A stretch of DNA of 64,000 nucleotides from Sorex araneus (lineage: Eukaryota > Chordata > Mammalia > Eulipotyphla > Soricidae): contig NC_073302.1 of assembly GCF_027595985.1 (NCBI RefSeq), positions 13,065,811 through 13,129,810 on the forward strand. Direction: 5' to 3'. Under the pieces are notes generated by a model that was not told where the DNA came from, did no database searches, and saw only the letters and a list, made by a program, of their open reading frames with translations. How positions within the stretch are numbered: the stretch's first letter is position 1; every line of letters begins with the position of its first letter. This document shows, piece after piece, positions 9,807 through 21,714 of the stretch. The position numbers were made by a program, and so were the translations under genes.

Positions 9807-10540
9807 AACCTGTTCTTTTATGCTCCACGGCTTCAATCACACAAAGACAGGCAAATGGAGAGAGAAAGGAGGACAGCAGGGGAGCCCTTTAGCCCCAAGA
9901 CGCCCCAACCTCAGATTCCCCTGCAAACTGAGAAGGTTGGAGAGTTTCCACAACCCCCTCTTCTGTTACCCTCTGCTTACCCCCAGAGAGGGGTCCCTTC
10001 CACCCCCACCTCCTTTCAGCACACACGCTCTTTCCCCAGGACCTCACTCCTTCCTGATTGCTCTCCTGGAAGGCACAGTGATATGGGGAAGACAAGCGGG
10101 GTGGGCATCAGGGGGCCATCATTCCCACCCTCACCAGGTCCCTGAGCCTCCCATGGATGGAGCTTTAGAAATAAGCATTTGGAACCATTTGTTCATTTGG
10201 AAGGGATCGTGAGAAAGAGCACCCCCCATTCATTGCTGTCGATATCAAGAATCTCATGAGGACCTAGAATTATTATCATCCCCTTTGCGGGGTTAGAGGG
10301 GATTGGAACACAGAAAGGTCATGATTTTCCCAGCCTAGTAGGGAGGCAGAGTCAGTGATCAAACCCCAGTAGTTCCCCATCAATCCAAACACTGCTGGGT
10401 CTACTTCCGAACATCACATCGACTTGTTGAGCTCGATGTGCTAAGACTGAGGCAGGATACAGATGATATATTTTTTTTCAATGAAGTTGAAACCTGCACC
10501 ACTAAAAAAATGTCATGGAATTGTAATGATGACTCTAGAC
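9807..10540. other. Intergenic, no gene recognised
   Basis: Unique-looking sequence downstream of C5, including a GC-richer part (9880-10150) with open frames on both strands but no recognisable protein. Confidence 0.5.
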
Positions 10541-10757
10541 ATAGTCACTGTCACTGTCACTGTCATCCCGTTGCTCATCCATTTGCTCGAGCGGGCACCA
10601 GTAACGTCTCCACTATGAGACTTATTGTTACTGTTTTTGGCATGTCAAATATGCCACGGGTAGCTTGCCAGGCTCTGCCATGCGGGCGGGATACTCTTGG
10701 TAGCTTGCCAGGCTCTCCGAGAGGGGTGGAGGAATCAAACCCTGGCCGGCCACGTAT
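10541..10757 (-). mobile_element. Type B SINE, antisense, head truncated
   Basis: Starts with repeated CACTGT units (tail) and runs to AATCAAACCCTGGCCGGCCA; the first part of the tRNA-like head is missing. Confidence 0.85.
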
Positions 10758-11030
10758 ATGTATTTATTGCAAAATGTTCTTATGGGCTGGTGTTTGACCT
10801 CCAAATCATATAAACATACTTCTCTATGGGGCAAACACAGGAAACCATCCATCAAAATCGTAGTGATAACTGTGACAAACACATTCCCTATTTTGAAAAG
10901 TCTGCATTCTGCCCGTTAGAGGGGACAACTCTGGGACTCGCTACGTGCCCCGTAAGTCACACTAAGACAATTTTTGTCCCTGTTGAAGTTCAGTGTGGGC
11001 ACTCTCTTCATGAAAACACACAGCGCCGCT

Positions 11031-11222
11031 AGAAATGGCTCAGGGGCTATGGCACCTGCCTTGTGTGTATGAGATCATGAGTTTGATCCCCGGTGCCACC
11101 ACATACACTGAGCACAAACCTGGCAGTGGTGCTGTCTGGACCCAGCTGCTCTGCTGTCTCTCAGCCCCAGCCCTGCGAGCAAATTCAGCTACACAGCCAG
11201 ATGTGCAAGAGCACCACAACTA
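11031..11222 (+). mobile_element. Decayed tRNA-type SINE
   Basis: AAATGGCTCAGGGGCTATGGC with box B-like GTTTGATCCCCGG is visible. The 3' part is unlike type A. Confidence 0.5.
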
Positions 11223-11367
11223 AAGGAGAGTGATTCCCTGGCTGGCACCGCAACCTAAGGCACAACAGCTCAGTGTTCACAATTCAATGCTCTAGTACTA
11301 CAACCAAGTATATCTGCCACCAGCATCAACGGAGCAGAGGGAAGAGGGGATTTTAAAAAGATTTTCC

Positions 11368-11563
11368 AGGGGCTGGAGCAATAGCACAGCGGGGAGGGCA
11401 TTTGCCTTGCATGCAGCCAAGCCAGATTCGATTCCCAGCATCCCATATGGTTCCCAGAGCACCGCCAGGAGTGATTCCTGAGTGCAGAGCCAGGGGAAAC
11501 CCCTGAGCATCTCCAGGTGTGACCCAAAAAGAAAAAAACAATAAAAAAATAAATTTAAAAAAA
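11368..11563 (+). mobile_element. Type A SINE, near-intact
   Basis: The head is GGGGCTGGAGCAATAGCAC and the tail GTGTGACCCAAAAAG plus an A-rich run. TSD AAAAGATTTTCCA on both sides. Confidence 0.93.
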
Positions 11564-11575
11564 AAAGATTTTCCA

Positions 11576-12975
11576 AAGTGCCTATGTTTCTAAATTTCCT
11601 GACGGTGAATCCGGAGATGCCCTCCAGAAGGGGAAAGCACGCCCTACATGTCACCTTCTCTCTGAGTGGAGGGGACCATTGAGCACACCAGAGGCAGAAG
11701 CGCCTCCCCCAGCACAGTGGCCAGTGTAATCTCCGGGCAACTAGGGAAACCCATGGCTCTGTCTCGCCACCCGCATTCAGTGGACTTTCAGCCGCTTCTC
11801 CACCCTGGACGACCGATGCCATGGAGGGGGGCAAAGGAGGAAACGAGGGCCAAACTAGTTGGTGATCAGTTGCTGTTTATTCCATTCTCCCCACGTGCCT
11901 GTTCCAGTCTCACTGAGCTCCTCATTCTCGTCTCACACTGTCCCTCATTCCTATCTCCCCCTGTCTCTCCCACTCATCTCTCTGTGCTCCATCCCACAGC
12001 CTGGGGTCTCTCTGGTCCCTCCAAATCCCCTCATTGGGGGTAGCCACAATTAACATATGAAAGTCCTCCTTCTGCTCAAGGGCAAAATACCACTTAGGGG
12101 GGTTTCTCCTCTCCTTAGTACAACAATTTAATTAACATCTTAATTCTACTTCTTAATATTAGTTATTTTGTATGGGCACAGTAAGAGATATATTGAGCTT
12201 GTAGGGTGGCTCTACTGGGGACATCTCCCTATAGATCCCAGATTATAGTGCTCAGGCCATATTAGTCTTTCCTAACCCTAGCAGGGTCCTAATCTAGATG
12301 TTACTTTTTGGATCATGACAGAATTTTTCCATGACCATGCTCTTAACTTACAGTTATGTATTATGGCACTTTGGCCTGGCCCATTTCGATGCCAGGGTAG
12401 TTCACAGTTTGCCCTGGGGCCATCCAGTCCCTCATCGGAACCCCATGATGCTGCTGCGTTTTCAAACCACAGAGCAGGCCTGGGCCTAGCCAGCACCTCC
12501 CCCAGTTCCTCTGAAACTCTCTCCCAGGCCTCTCTTTTCCCAAGGAAAACATCATCTCCTTCTATTATTTGTTTTTCACTTTTGGAAAATAATGTCACAA
12601 TTTTTCTAGCATACATTTAAACACACTTCTTGAGGAAGGTTTCTAGAACATTCCAAACAGACTGAGATCTCACTCAACCCTACTCTTCTCTTCCAAGCCA
12701 CTTGCAGCTTGTGAAATTCACATTCATGCAATGAGGGGAGCCCTACATGCCCTGTCCATGCATCTGTGAAGGCCTGGGTGGTGCCCCAGCTAACGGGTGG
12801 TGATGTGGGGGCTGGGGGGCTCCTGAGTGGATCTGTTACTGGCCGATGCCACATTTGCTGAGAGTTCTGATCCATCAGGATCCACAGCTCTGTCCTGTTC
12901 CTCTGTCTACTCCCAATCCATGCCCTCCCTTCCTGCCCCACATTCCAAAAATCTCTACCCTGGCACTCGGAACAC
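11576..12975. other. Intergenic, unassigned
   Basis: Contains a CT-rich stretch (11880-12010) and an AT-richer stretch (12060-12360) that may be an old repeat I do not recognise. No exon or RNA gene was found. Confidence 0.4.
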
Positions 12976-12990
12976 AAGAAGTTGCCTACA

Positions 12991-13373
12991 CTGCTAGTGC
13001 GGCCTCCTGACCTCATATCTCTTCATTCTCAGCAATGGAAAACAAATTACCAAATGCTTTCTTTTCAGCAGGTCGACTTTAGGGGGAAGAAACTCCAAAT
13101 CAATAATAGTGAATTTTTTGTTGAAATATTGAATGTAATCAAAGTAAAGTGAAAGTAAAGTGAAATTTACCAGTTACACATGCGGGGTGGGGGGCTGGGG
13201 AGGTGGGGGGAAGGGGGGAAGTATACCGTGATTCTTGGTGGTGGAATATGTGCACTGGTGAAGGGATGGGTGTTTGAGCATTGTATAACTGAGACTTAAA
13301 CCTGAAAGCTTTGTAACTTTCCACATGGTGATTCAATAAAAGAATAAAATTAAATAAATAAATAAATAAATAA
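12991..13373 (+). mobile_element. 5'-truncated L1-ended retroelement
   Basis: Homologous to 29800-30170, with a G-rich tract at 13182-13220 and the terminus GGTGATTCAATAAAA plus TAAA repeats. A perfect 15-bp TSD AAGAAGTTGCCTACA occurs at 12976-12990 and 13374-13388. Confidence 0.9.
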
Positions 13374-13388
13374 AAGAAGTTGCCTACA

Positions 13389-14925
13389 ACATGAAAGCCA
13401 ATAGTCCTTCTCTGCAAAGCAATTTGACAACACATTTTAAGAGCCAACATACATGGGGAGGCCTCCACCCAGCAATCTCCCTCCATCTGGATTCTTTACC
13501 TAAAATAAATTCCCAGAGGGGGAGAAAGAAAGTCACACACAAAGCACTTCTTGTAGGGTTAACTATTCATTCCATACATAGTTACTGAATTCCTACTCTA
13601 GATGGGGAAATCAAGGTAAACAAATCCTGTCCTCCTGAAGAGCATGCGATAACCGGGAGAGGGAAACAAAAATTACCTACACAAGTGAGAGGACATTTAA
13701 GCTAACCGTCACAGGGCCTGCAGGAACAGACACCGGAAAGTCCACAAGAGAACATTCCAGAAAGAGCAGCAAATGCACAGAAGTAGTAGCCAGAGTTCCA
13801 GGAAACTGCAGGAAGGGGAAGTGAGCCTGGATGAGGTCAGAGGAGAGGTAGCACCGGGTCCAGAGTAGCTGTGAGCACGGCTGCTTCCGTTGGAGTCCGT
13901 GGATAACACCAAGCAAGGGCATGAGACCAAGCTCTGGATGGAAAAAGAGCGGGGGGTGGGGGGAGTTGGGAGCCAGCACAGATGTCACGGAGAAGCGTGG
14001 CCGTCCCTTGACGGTAAATGACAGAGATGGCAATAAAGATGAAAGGATGAAGCAGAATATTTCTGGCACTCAAGCCAAGGGGGTGTTGAAGAGGCTGGAC
14101 CACAGGAGATGCACCCGGACTCCTCCTGGACTCGGTGCCAGCTGCTGCAGGTGCCGGTCTGCCCTTCTGAGGACACTGGGAGCAGGTGTTAAGAGGGAAA
14201 CTGAGAAGGGATGGGACATGAATTACCCTGAAGCCCCCAGAAAGACTTACTGAAATCCTCGCCCTTCCCCTATACTTCAGACCGTGACCTCACAGGAAAT
14301 AAAGCTATTGCCCAAGCACTCTAGTTTCTCTAAAGTGAGGTTAGACACTCACTTTCTCTAAAATGAGGTTACCCCAGCAGGCAGTGGATGCTTCCTCCCA
14401 GGGGACCAAGAAGAAGGAAACTCGGGTGGACACAGAGACAGACATTGAGAGAAAGGAAGACATTGTGTGAGGATGTGGATCCCCAAGGAAACAGGTCACA
14501 TGACAGTGAGCAAAACTGAAGAAATGTGTCTGCATGACCAGGACTCCGGGAAGGGCCAGCTGGAACCATCGGAAACCGTTCTCCAAATGCCCCAGCGGGA
14601 ACTCATCCTGCCTCCGCCTCCATCCAGACTTCCACCCTCCCGCTGTGTGGACAAGTCCTCCTGGGGTTCAGGGTCCCCATCAGGGCAGCCCTGGGGCTCT
14701 CCCTGATAGGTCTTAGATCCCCAGGGATGATGTCTGAGTGTGGAATTACAGCTCACAAAGTTATGCTCTGTGTGTTGCTAAAGCACATATGTGACCTCTA
14801 CATTTGACACCCCAAGGAGGGCCCCGGGAGAAAAAATATCATAAAAGATTATCTGTCCCTGGAATGACACCGCCTCTGAAGAAAGTCATTATGAAAAAGG
14901 TAGGTACCTGGACAATATTTATGAT
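13389..14925. other. Intergenic, no gene recognised
   Basis: Mostly unique-looking, moderately GC-rich. Short overlapping open frames on both strands have no recognisable domain. Confidence 0.45.
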
Positions 14926-14929
14926 AATG

Positions 14930-15275
14930 TGGTACACACAGCCCGTGACTGACACTTCTGACACTTACACACACAGCCAGGGTCTGAGGCATATCTCGTT
15001 GTTGTTGTACACACAGTAAACAACTGATGCACCTCACATTGTTACACATGTAGGAAGTGTCTGACGCTTCTCACACTGTTACACACACAGCCAATGACCT
15101 GATGCTTCTGACATTGTTACACATATACAGCCAGAGACGGATGCATCTCACATGGCTTTGCACACACAACCAATGATGATGTATCTCACATTGTTACACA
15201 GTCAATGGCTAATGCTTCTCATAGTGTGGCACACACAGACAGTGGCTGATGCTTCTGACATGGTCACAGGTCAGT
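14930..15275 (+). repeat. Degenerate minisatellite, unit about 38 bp
   Basis: About eight diverged copies of a unit resembling TGATGCTTCTCACATTGTTA followed by CACACACAGCCAATGGC. Landmarks are the recurring GATGCTTCT, TGTTACACA and CAGCCA(A/G) words. Confidence 0.8.
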
Positions 15276-15470
15276 GATGCCACCCTGCAGTAACCGCGTC
15301 TGGAGGAGAGCAGGGCTCAAAGAGCCTGAGCTCAGATCTAGGCTCCAACTCTGCTCAATTGTCTGGAAGAAGGTGCAAGTCACTCTATGCTGCAAGCTTC
15401 ATTTCCTTAATTAAAAAAAAAGTGACACCAGGGTAAGCAAACACAGGGTTGGAATACAGAGTGCTGAGGT

Positions 15471-15712
15471 CACTGTCAGTCATCCCATTGCTCATCGATT
15501 TGTTTGAGTGGGCACCAGTAACGTCTCTCATTGAGAGACTTATTGTTACTGTTTTTGGCATATCCAATACGCCACGGGTAGCTCGCCAGGCTCTGCCGTG
15601 CTGGCTCCATACTCTCAGTAGCTTGCCGGGCTCTCCGAGAGGGGCGGAGGAATCGAACACATATCGGCCATGTGAAAGGCGAATGCCCAACCACTGTGCT
15701 ATCGCTCCAGCC
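15471..15712 (-). mobile_element. Type B SINE, complete, antisense (reference copy)
   Basis: A perfect 14-bp TSD CAGAGTGCTGAGGT at 15457-15470 and 15713-15726 fixes the element at 242 bp. At the tail side the unit repeat is short (CACTGTCAGTCATCCC) with no T-run, so this family lacks poly(A). Confidence 0.95.
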
Positions 15713-15726
15713 CAGAGTGCTGAGGT

Positions 15727-16147
15727 AGTAAAAAAAAAAAAAAAAAAGCAAATTGAGCAGCAGAGTTAAGCAAGACTGACTTCCTGGAAGAGTTGACTTC
15801 AAAAGACATATGCTTTGGGGGGTGGGGTGCTCCCCACAGACCAGGGATGTAGCCCAAGACCTCCATCCAGGAATCATTCACTGGGCATCACTCACACTGG
15901 AACTCGGAATCCAGGCTCTGACTACTTCCGCTAGCCTGCATCCATCACACTGCCTGAGGACCAGGCTGCTGTCTGTTGCCTGTTTCCAGAAGCACAAGAT
16001 CTGGCACAGTAGAAGAGGAAATGTCTATTACTTCAAGCAAAAAAAAAAAAAAAATCGGAATCCAAATTTTACTATCATTATTACAGAACTCTTTGCACGA
16101 TTATATATACTATATATAACATAGGATGATCTCTTAATGATGTTGAA
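15727..16147. other. Intergenic, no gene recognised
   Basis: Includes two A-runs (15730, 16040) and otherwise unique-looking sequence. Confidence 0.4.
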
Positions 16148-16148
16148 T

Positions 16149-16394
16149 GGGCTGGAGCGATAGCACAGTGGGTAGGGCGTTTGCCTTACATGTGGCCGAT
16201 CCAGGTTCAATTCCTCCGCCCGTCTCAGAGGGCCCAGCAAGCTACCAAGAGTATCTTGCCCGCACGGCAGAGCCTGGCAAGCTACCTGTGGCGTATTTGA
16301 TATGCCAAAAACAGTAACAAATCTCACAATGGAGACATTACTGGTGCCCGCTCGAGTAAATTGATGAGCAATGGATGACAGTGGCAGTGACTAT
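16149..16394 (+). mobile_element. Type B SINE, full length
   Basis: The head is GGGCTGGAGCGATAGCACAG and the tail GATGACAGTGGCAGTGAC. No clear TSD. Confidence 0.92.
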
Positions 16395-16867
16395 ATGTAA
16401 CATTAATAATATATGTGCACTTACTACAGAAACTAGCCCTTGAGGCCCATGGACCCTGAGCCTTTCGTTCTGTGGACATTAGGTCACCGAGACTCACTCT
16501 CAGTGGCAAGCTGGGGCCTGGCACACAGCTGGGCTTTCAGCTGGCGCTAAGTGGCTTTAGCTGAGATCATTGAGGAGACTTACCTGCCTTGGAAGAAGTG
16601 AAAGATACAAACACCACCAACTAGAAAAAGAGAAACAGGCAAGAGCCTCATGTGACAGCAGCAAATATCACCAATACCTGGAGACTCCCAGCCCATAACC
16701 CAAATCAATTTTGTTTTGTTTCCCACCCACTCCCTCATAAGATGCACCCAGAGGGGAAAAAGGGAAGTCATTTCTCTAAGACTTTTCTGATGGCCCAAGA
16801 CCAGGCCAGTCACAAGAGTCTGCTCATGAGTTCGGTGCCTACTTCCCTGATGATCAAAATTCCAAAC

Positions 16868-17047
16868 TTGCTGGGTCAGGGAAACAACACAGGGGTTAAG
16901 GTAATTGCCTTGCATGTGGCTGAGCCCAGTTTGATCCCCGGCACCCCCGACGGTCCCCTGAGAACTGCCAGGAGTGATCCCTGAGCACAAAGTCAGATGT
17001 AAGCCTTCAGTGAAGGCAGATATGGCCCTAAAACAAAACCCCCCCGA
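16868..17047 (+). mobile_element. Type A SINE, diverged
   Basis: Middle GTTTGATCCCCGGCACCCC and tail AGATATGGCCCTAAAAC are recognisable. Confidence 0.75.
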
Positions 17048-17724
17048 AAATTGTTAATTTTCTAAAATTATGCTGCAGGGGAGCCCTGTAGAAGTGGCTG
17101 GGGCCTCGGACAGCTGTAACTCGTTTCCGCAGACTTCCTCCTTGTTTGCTGAGCTGCTGACCTCTGCGGCTGGCGGGTGAGGTCAGGAGGAGGCGCAGAG
17201 GACAGCAGAGAGGGCGCTCCCTGATGTCTTCAAATCAGCCTTAATGGCGAGACACGCATGGAAATATCCAGTGGCCTCCCCAGGGTCCTGAGGACCTCTC
17301 CTAATCCAGCCACCAGTCCACTGTACGCCCCATACTTCACTCCTGCCACACCGGGAACCCACGCACCTTCAGTGTGTCATCCCAGAGGGCTGATCTCACC
17401 TTCACACTGGTTCTACCAGGGCCAGCCACTGCACGTGACCGTGGACGGAGCATCCTTTCTGCCCGCTGGCCCACTGCCACCTCCCCTTGGCCGTATTTGC
17501 TCAGATGCCACACAGGTCCCATTCCTTCTGCTTCTCATGTGGCTGTTGAATGCCAATTCAGCCTGGTCCCCTAGACACATAGAAAGCTGCTCCAAGCAGA
17601 CCCCAAAAAGTCCCGTCTCTGGACCTGAGGAGGTGAGAAGCCAGCAGTGCTGGCCACGACAATCCTCCTTCGGGTCCTAATGTCCCACTGAGGCACCATA
17701 ATTAGCTCAGGGGCAGAAAGGGCA

Positions 17725-17895
17725 GATACACACGCAGACACATGCGTATACACACACACACACACACACACACATGCCTGGTCACACAATCACATGCCTG
17801 GTCACACATGCATGTATGTACACATGGATCTACACTCACACACATTCACATAGATGGACATGTACTCATGCACCTATGTGCATACATGCACACGA
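17725..17895. repeat. CA-rich low-complexity tract
   Basis: A pure (CA)n core lies at 17752-17773, surrounded by CACATG/CATACA-rich sequence. Confidence 0.85.
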
Positions 17896-19672
17896 GCTTT
17901 TGCGGAGGTTAAAGATGACCCCAGAAGTGCAGGACACTATTTCTCAAGGGTATCTGTCCCTGGGGGAACGGGAACACTCCCTCAGGTCAGCACATGGAGG
18001 ATGGGGAGCACCGTGTCTGTTGGGGTCGGGCAGCTGGGCATTGGACAAAGCAACCTTCTCTCCCTGGTCGAACGAATGAGCGGGACTCCGATCCTCTCAA
18101 AGGCAGGCTTTTGTGGGAGACGAATGTGGGAGACAGGGTGCAGGGCTGGGGATGGCAAGAGATGTGGGGAGATCAGCCTTGCTGATTTGTTTAAAGAAGG
18201 TCAGGGGTCACCAGGCCAGGCCAGACCAAAGAGAAACAAGAGAAGGGATTTCCGTGTTTTTCTACAGGAACGAGATCTTTGCTGGCCCTGACCCAGGCAC
18301 CTGCCTGGAGGCTGGATGGGGAGGGCCCCACTGGCTCTCGGGGAGACGCACCCTTATTCCCTGTAGTCGCTAGCTGGAGCCCCATTAAGAAAAGAAGAAG
18401 GAAAAAAAAATCCTTCCCAGCCTGCTTTCCCTTCCAGGACTTCCCCAGTCCTTCAACACCTGTCACGAGTTCCCTTTAGGGAGACCCCGGGGTCTGTTAG
18501 CACTGCTGGAGCAGGGGCCTGCACCCCGGCCAGCCCAGGACCCTCCCCCCAGCTCTTGGGGCCTCAACTGCCGCACCCGCAGCTCCCGAGCTCAAGGTCA
18601 GGGTGATCATCTGAGAGCAGGAGGACCCAGAGGAAGACCAGCCCAGCCATGCCTCTCCATGCAGTAAAGAGCAGGTTCGAGATGGGGGATGTGGGGGAGC
18701 CGGTTTGATTCAAAGGCCAGCGGGCCCGTCACCCTCGAACCTCGATCCTTAGACTGGGCTCAGCCTCTGTGGGTTTCTCTGGAAAACGAGAGCACAGAAC
18801 CCAACAGTCACAGAGTGGCTGCAGAGAGGGCCAGGCACAGAGCACAAATGCCCAGACTAGAGGCTCATCACACACTCACCCTGCCCCACCTCTGCACCCC
18901 GCAACCCTCTTCTCTGCCCGGTTCAGTGAGCAGGGGCCGGGGTCTCAGGAGAAGGAGAATCGGATGAGATGCTCCAACACCCACCATCCCCAGCCCTGGG
19001 CCTTCCTCTGCCCGTCTGACTTCCGGAAACTAGTCTTTATTTTACGATTTCCAACAGCTACAACATACGCATGCACACATACATACATGGCCACCTCCTA
19101 GTAGAGAGTCCTGGCACATACTTGGCATGAGCTCGCTTCCAGCTTCTCCCATGACCACCCTGGGACTGTTCCAACCCTTCCCCCCTGCCCCCACCCCCGC
19201 ACGAGCATCTGAGGTCCTCACGGACCTGAGTGCCCATTAAGTGAGGTAGGCATGCCCAACAGAGGGCGCTCTGGGCACCACCTCCCGCCCCCCAGGCCTG
19301 GCCCCAGCCCTGGGGAAGGGCACCCCGCCAAGGAAAATACTGGTGGAAATAAGGAAGAAAGGATTCCAGGTTTATGAGTCCCAGACTTTGAAAAACAAAA
19401 CTGCTGAGTTGTCTCCTGAGTTAGGAGAACAGAACACCACAGCGGCCTCGAGAGTTCCCAGAAAACAATTTGTGAAGGGTTTGGGCAGAGCTGGCAGGGG
19501 CACCAGGGGAGGGAGTGGGATTGGCAGAGGGGGGGGAATGCAGCTCATTGGCCAACTAGAAGGTGGGGCCCAGGGTGGGCAACGTGCCTGTGAGGGCAGA
19601 TCTTCAAGCTCTTGAGCACAGAAGATCTTGTCCAGGCCCATGTGTGGGTTTCTCTGTCTCTCCCTGTCTGCG

Positions 19673-19706
19673 GCGGGAGGAGGGAGGGGGAGCGGGAGGG
19701 GGGGGC
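19673..19706 (+). other. G-rich tract with G-quadruplex potential
   Basis: Runs of three or more G separated by single A or AGC spacers, preceded by CGGC and ending in an eight-G run. Confidence 0.6.
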
Positions 19707-20289
19707 GGAGCTGTGGGCCCCATCTACCCCTGATGCAGAGCCAACGGGCCGCATCCATGAACACGACAGTCTCTGCGGAGCCAAGTCAAGCCGGGAAGAG
19801 CCAGCCATAGACTCTGCAGTTTAGAACTGTGTCCTCTGAAGGCATCTGGAGGCTGGTGCCCAGCTCTGGCTTGGACGGCAACCAGGATGCAGGCCAACCC
19901 CCACCCCTCGCATCCCCCCCCCCCACCTCCCCAGGGGCTTGCAGACCTTGGCGCCCTTCACCACCCACTGGAAGTGGGAATACTAAAACCCATCCTAGGA
20001 GAGAGCATGTGTTGAAAATGAGGGGTGACTGACTTCCAGGCCCGGGGCTGAGGCTCTGTGTGCCGGGTTCTTGCAAGCCGCCTGCTGGAGCCAAGCTCCG
20101 CCGCTGAGTTGCACAGCCTTGGGGTGCCAGCCCCTGCCGCGTAGCCAACAGGGGTCCGCAGACACAGGCTCTGAGGGCATTGGCTTGGATGGGGTTGGGT
20201 CTTTTCGGCACGTGCATGTTATAACAAGGCGTTTCACCTGGAAAAAAAAAATAAATAATCAGATCTCAAGTTTCTCTGGAAGAACCAGC

Positions 20290-20600
20290 CCACCTACGCG
20301 TGTGTGCCTCCACGCCAGGGCTTCCCACAGACGCGCCCTTTCCCGCGCGCCCGCCCTCCTGGCAGGCATCCCGGACTGGCCTTGGAGGGGCTCCAAGGCG
20401 GCCCCCCTGGGACGCACGTGCAGACATGCGCTCTGGGAACCGACCGGGAGGCAGGGCCAGGTGACCCGGCGAGGGCGGGCGCAGGGCGGCGGGGAGGGCC
20501 GCGGTGCCCCAGGCAGCTCCGGTTTCAGCGGTCCAAAGGGCCTCGCTGGATACAGCATCTGGCGCGGCGCGGCGTCCCGGACCGTGGCTACAGAAAATGC
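20290..20600. promoter_or_regulatory. CpG-rich block (possible small CpG island)
   Basis: GC-rich with frequent CG dinucleotides (GACGCGCCCTTTCCCGCGCG, GCGCGGCGCGGCG). No TATA box or exon was recognised. It may be a distal promoter or enhancer between C5 and TRAF1. Confidence 0.45.
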
Positions 20601-20732
20601 GCTCAGAGGCCAGCAGGGACTTGTTTACTGACCTTGCATTTAAAAAAAAAAAAAAATGCCTCCAAATGGCCCAGACTGTGGTTTTCCCCAGAAAGGCTCT
20701 CAGGCGGGCGGTGCCGTGCCATAAAACTGAGC

Positions 20733-20913
20733 GATCCGCCAGAGAGTTAGACCCGCAGGTAAGACACTTGCCTCCCAACGCGCGCGCTGGATTCCCAGCA
20801 TCTCCTATGGTTCCCTGAGCCCTGCCAGGAGCGATCGTCTGCGCGCAGAGCCAAGAGTAAGCCCTGAGCCAGGAGTAAACCCTCAGTACAGCCGGGTGTG
20901 GCCTAAAAACAAC
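20733..20913 (+). mobile_element. Type A SINE, diverged
   Basis: Middle GATTCCCAGCATC and tail CCGGGTGTGGCCTAAAAAC. The second AAGAGTAAGCCCTGAGCC unit looks partly duplicated. Confidence 0.75.
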
Positions 20914-21446
20914 CCTAGTCCAGGCCAACTTGGTGAATACTCCTGGAACTGATATTCTCCTAACGCCCCTGGGTCCACTCCAGATGGCACGCAAGTTGTA
21001 AATAGACATTCACTACTAGGAGGTGCGAGGGGCGGCTGGGTACCTGTTCTTGACCTCCCCCCGGAAACTCAGGCTGGTGCAGAGAGCTGAGGAATGGGCG
21101 GTGTGGCAGCCCCAAGAGAAGAAACAGGGGCCTGGCACGTTCTATGCCAGGTGCTCTCCCAGCCCTCGCTACCATTTCTTTCAGAAAGACAGTAAGGTCA
21201 GAGCTGTGCCAACGCCAATGGCATGAACCGCCCCAGCCTCCCCGGCCCCCTGTTGGCCTCCCAGCCTGGCCATTGTGCAGGGAAGCACAGGCCTTAGCCT
21301 GGCCTCAGCCCTGGGCTCCAAGCCTACATTCTTGCCTCCAAGTCTCAGCTTGCACCGGGAATTTCTCTGGCTGGGCTCGGAGAGAATCCTGGGAGGAGAT
21401 TTCTACACATAGCTTTCTTTAAAAAGAATAATATTTAAAAATATAT
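20914..21446. other. Intergenic, no gene recognised
   Basis: GC-rich unique-looking sequence. Confidence 0.4.
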
Positions 21447-21459
21447 TATTATTAATAAG

Positions 21460-21701
21460 TAACACTGTCGTCCCATCGTTCATCGATTTGCTCGAGCAGG
21501 CACCAGTAACGTCTCCATTGTGAGACTTGTTGTTACTGTGTTTGGCATATCGAATACACCATAGGGAGCTTGCCAGGCTCTGCCAGGCGGGCAAGATACT
21601 CTCGGTAGCTTGCTGGGCTCTCCGAGGGGTGGAGGAATCGAACCCGGGTCGGCCCCGTGCAAGGCAAATGCTCTACTTGCTGTGCTATAGCTCCAGTCCT
21701 G
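21460..21701 (-). mobile_element. Type B SINE, complete, antisense
   Basis: TSD TTATTATTAATAA at 21447-21459 and 21702-21714. Size again 242 bp, as in the copy at 15471. Confidence 0.93.
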
Positions 21702-21714
21702 TTATTATTAATAA

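Larger units (their letters stand above)
17048..20732. other. Intergenic, GC-rich, no gene recognised
   Basis: A SINE-poor stretch of about 3.7 kb with many spurious open frames. It contains the CA-rich tract, the G-rich tract and the CpG-rich block listed separately. I found no exon with recognisable protein and plausible splice sites. Confidence 0.45.

Noticed and set aside
12060..12360. Possible LTR of an endogenous retrovirus
   Set aside because: No TG...CA ends, no paired copy in the window and no recognisable LTR motifs; left unassigned.
20266..21009. 247-codon minus-strand frame
   Set aside because: It spans a CpG-rich block and an antisense SINE and includes typical SINE-encoded peptide phrases.
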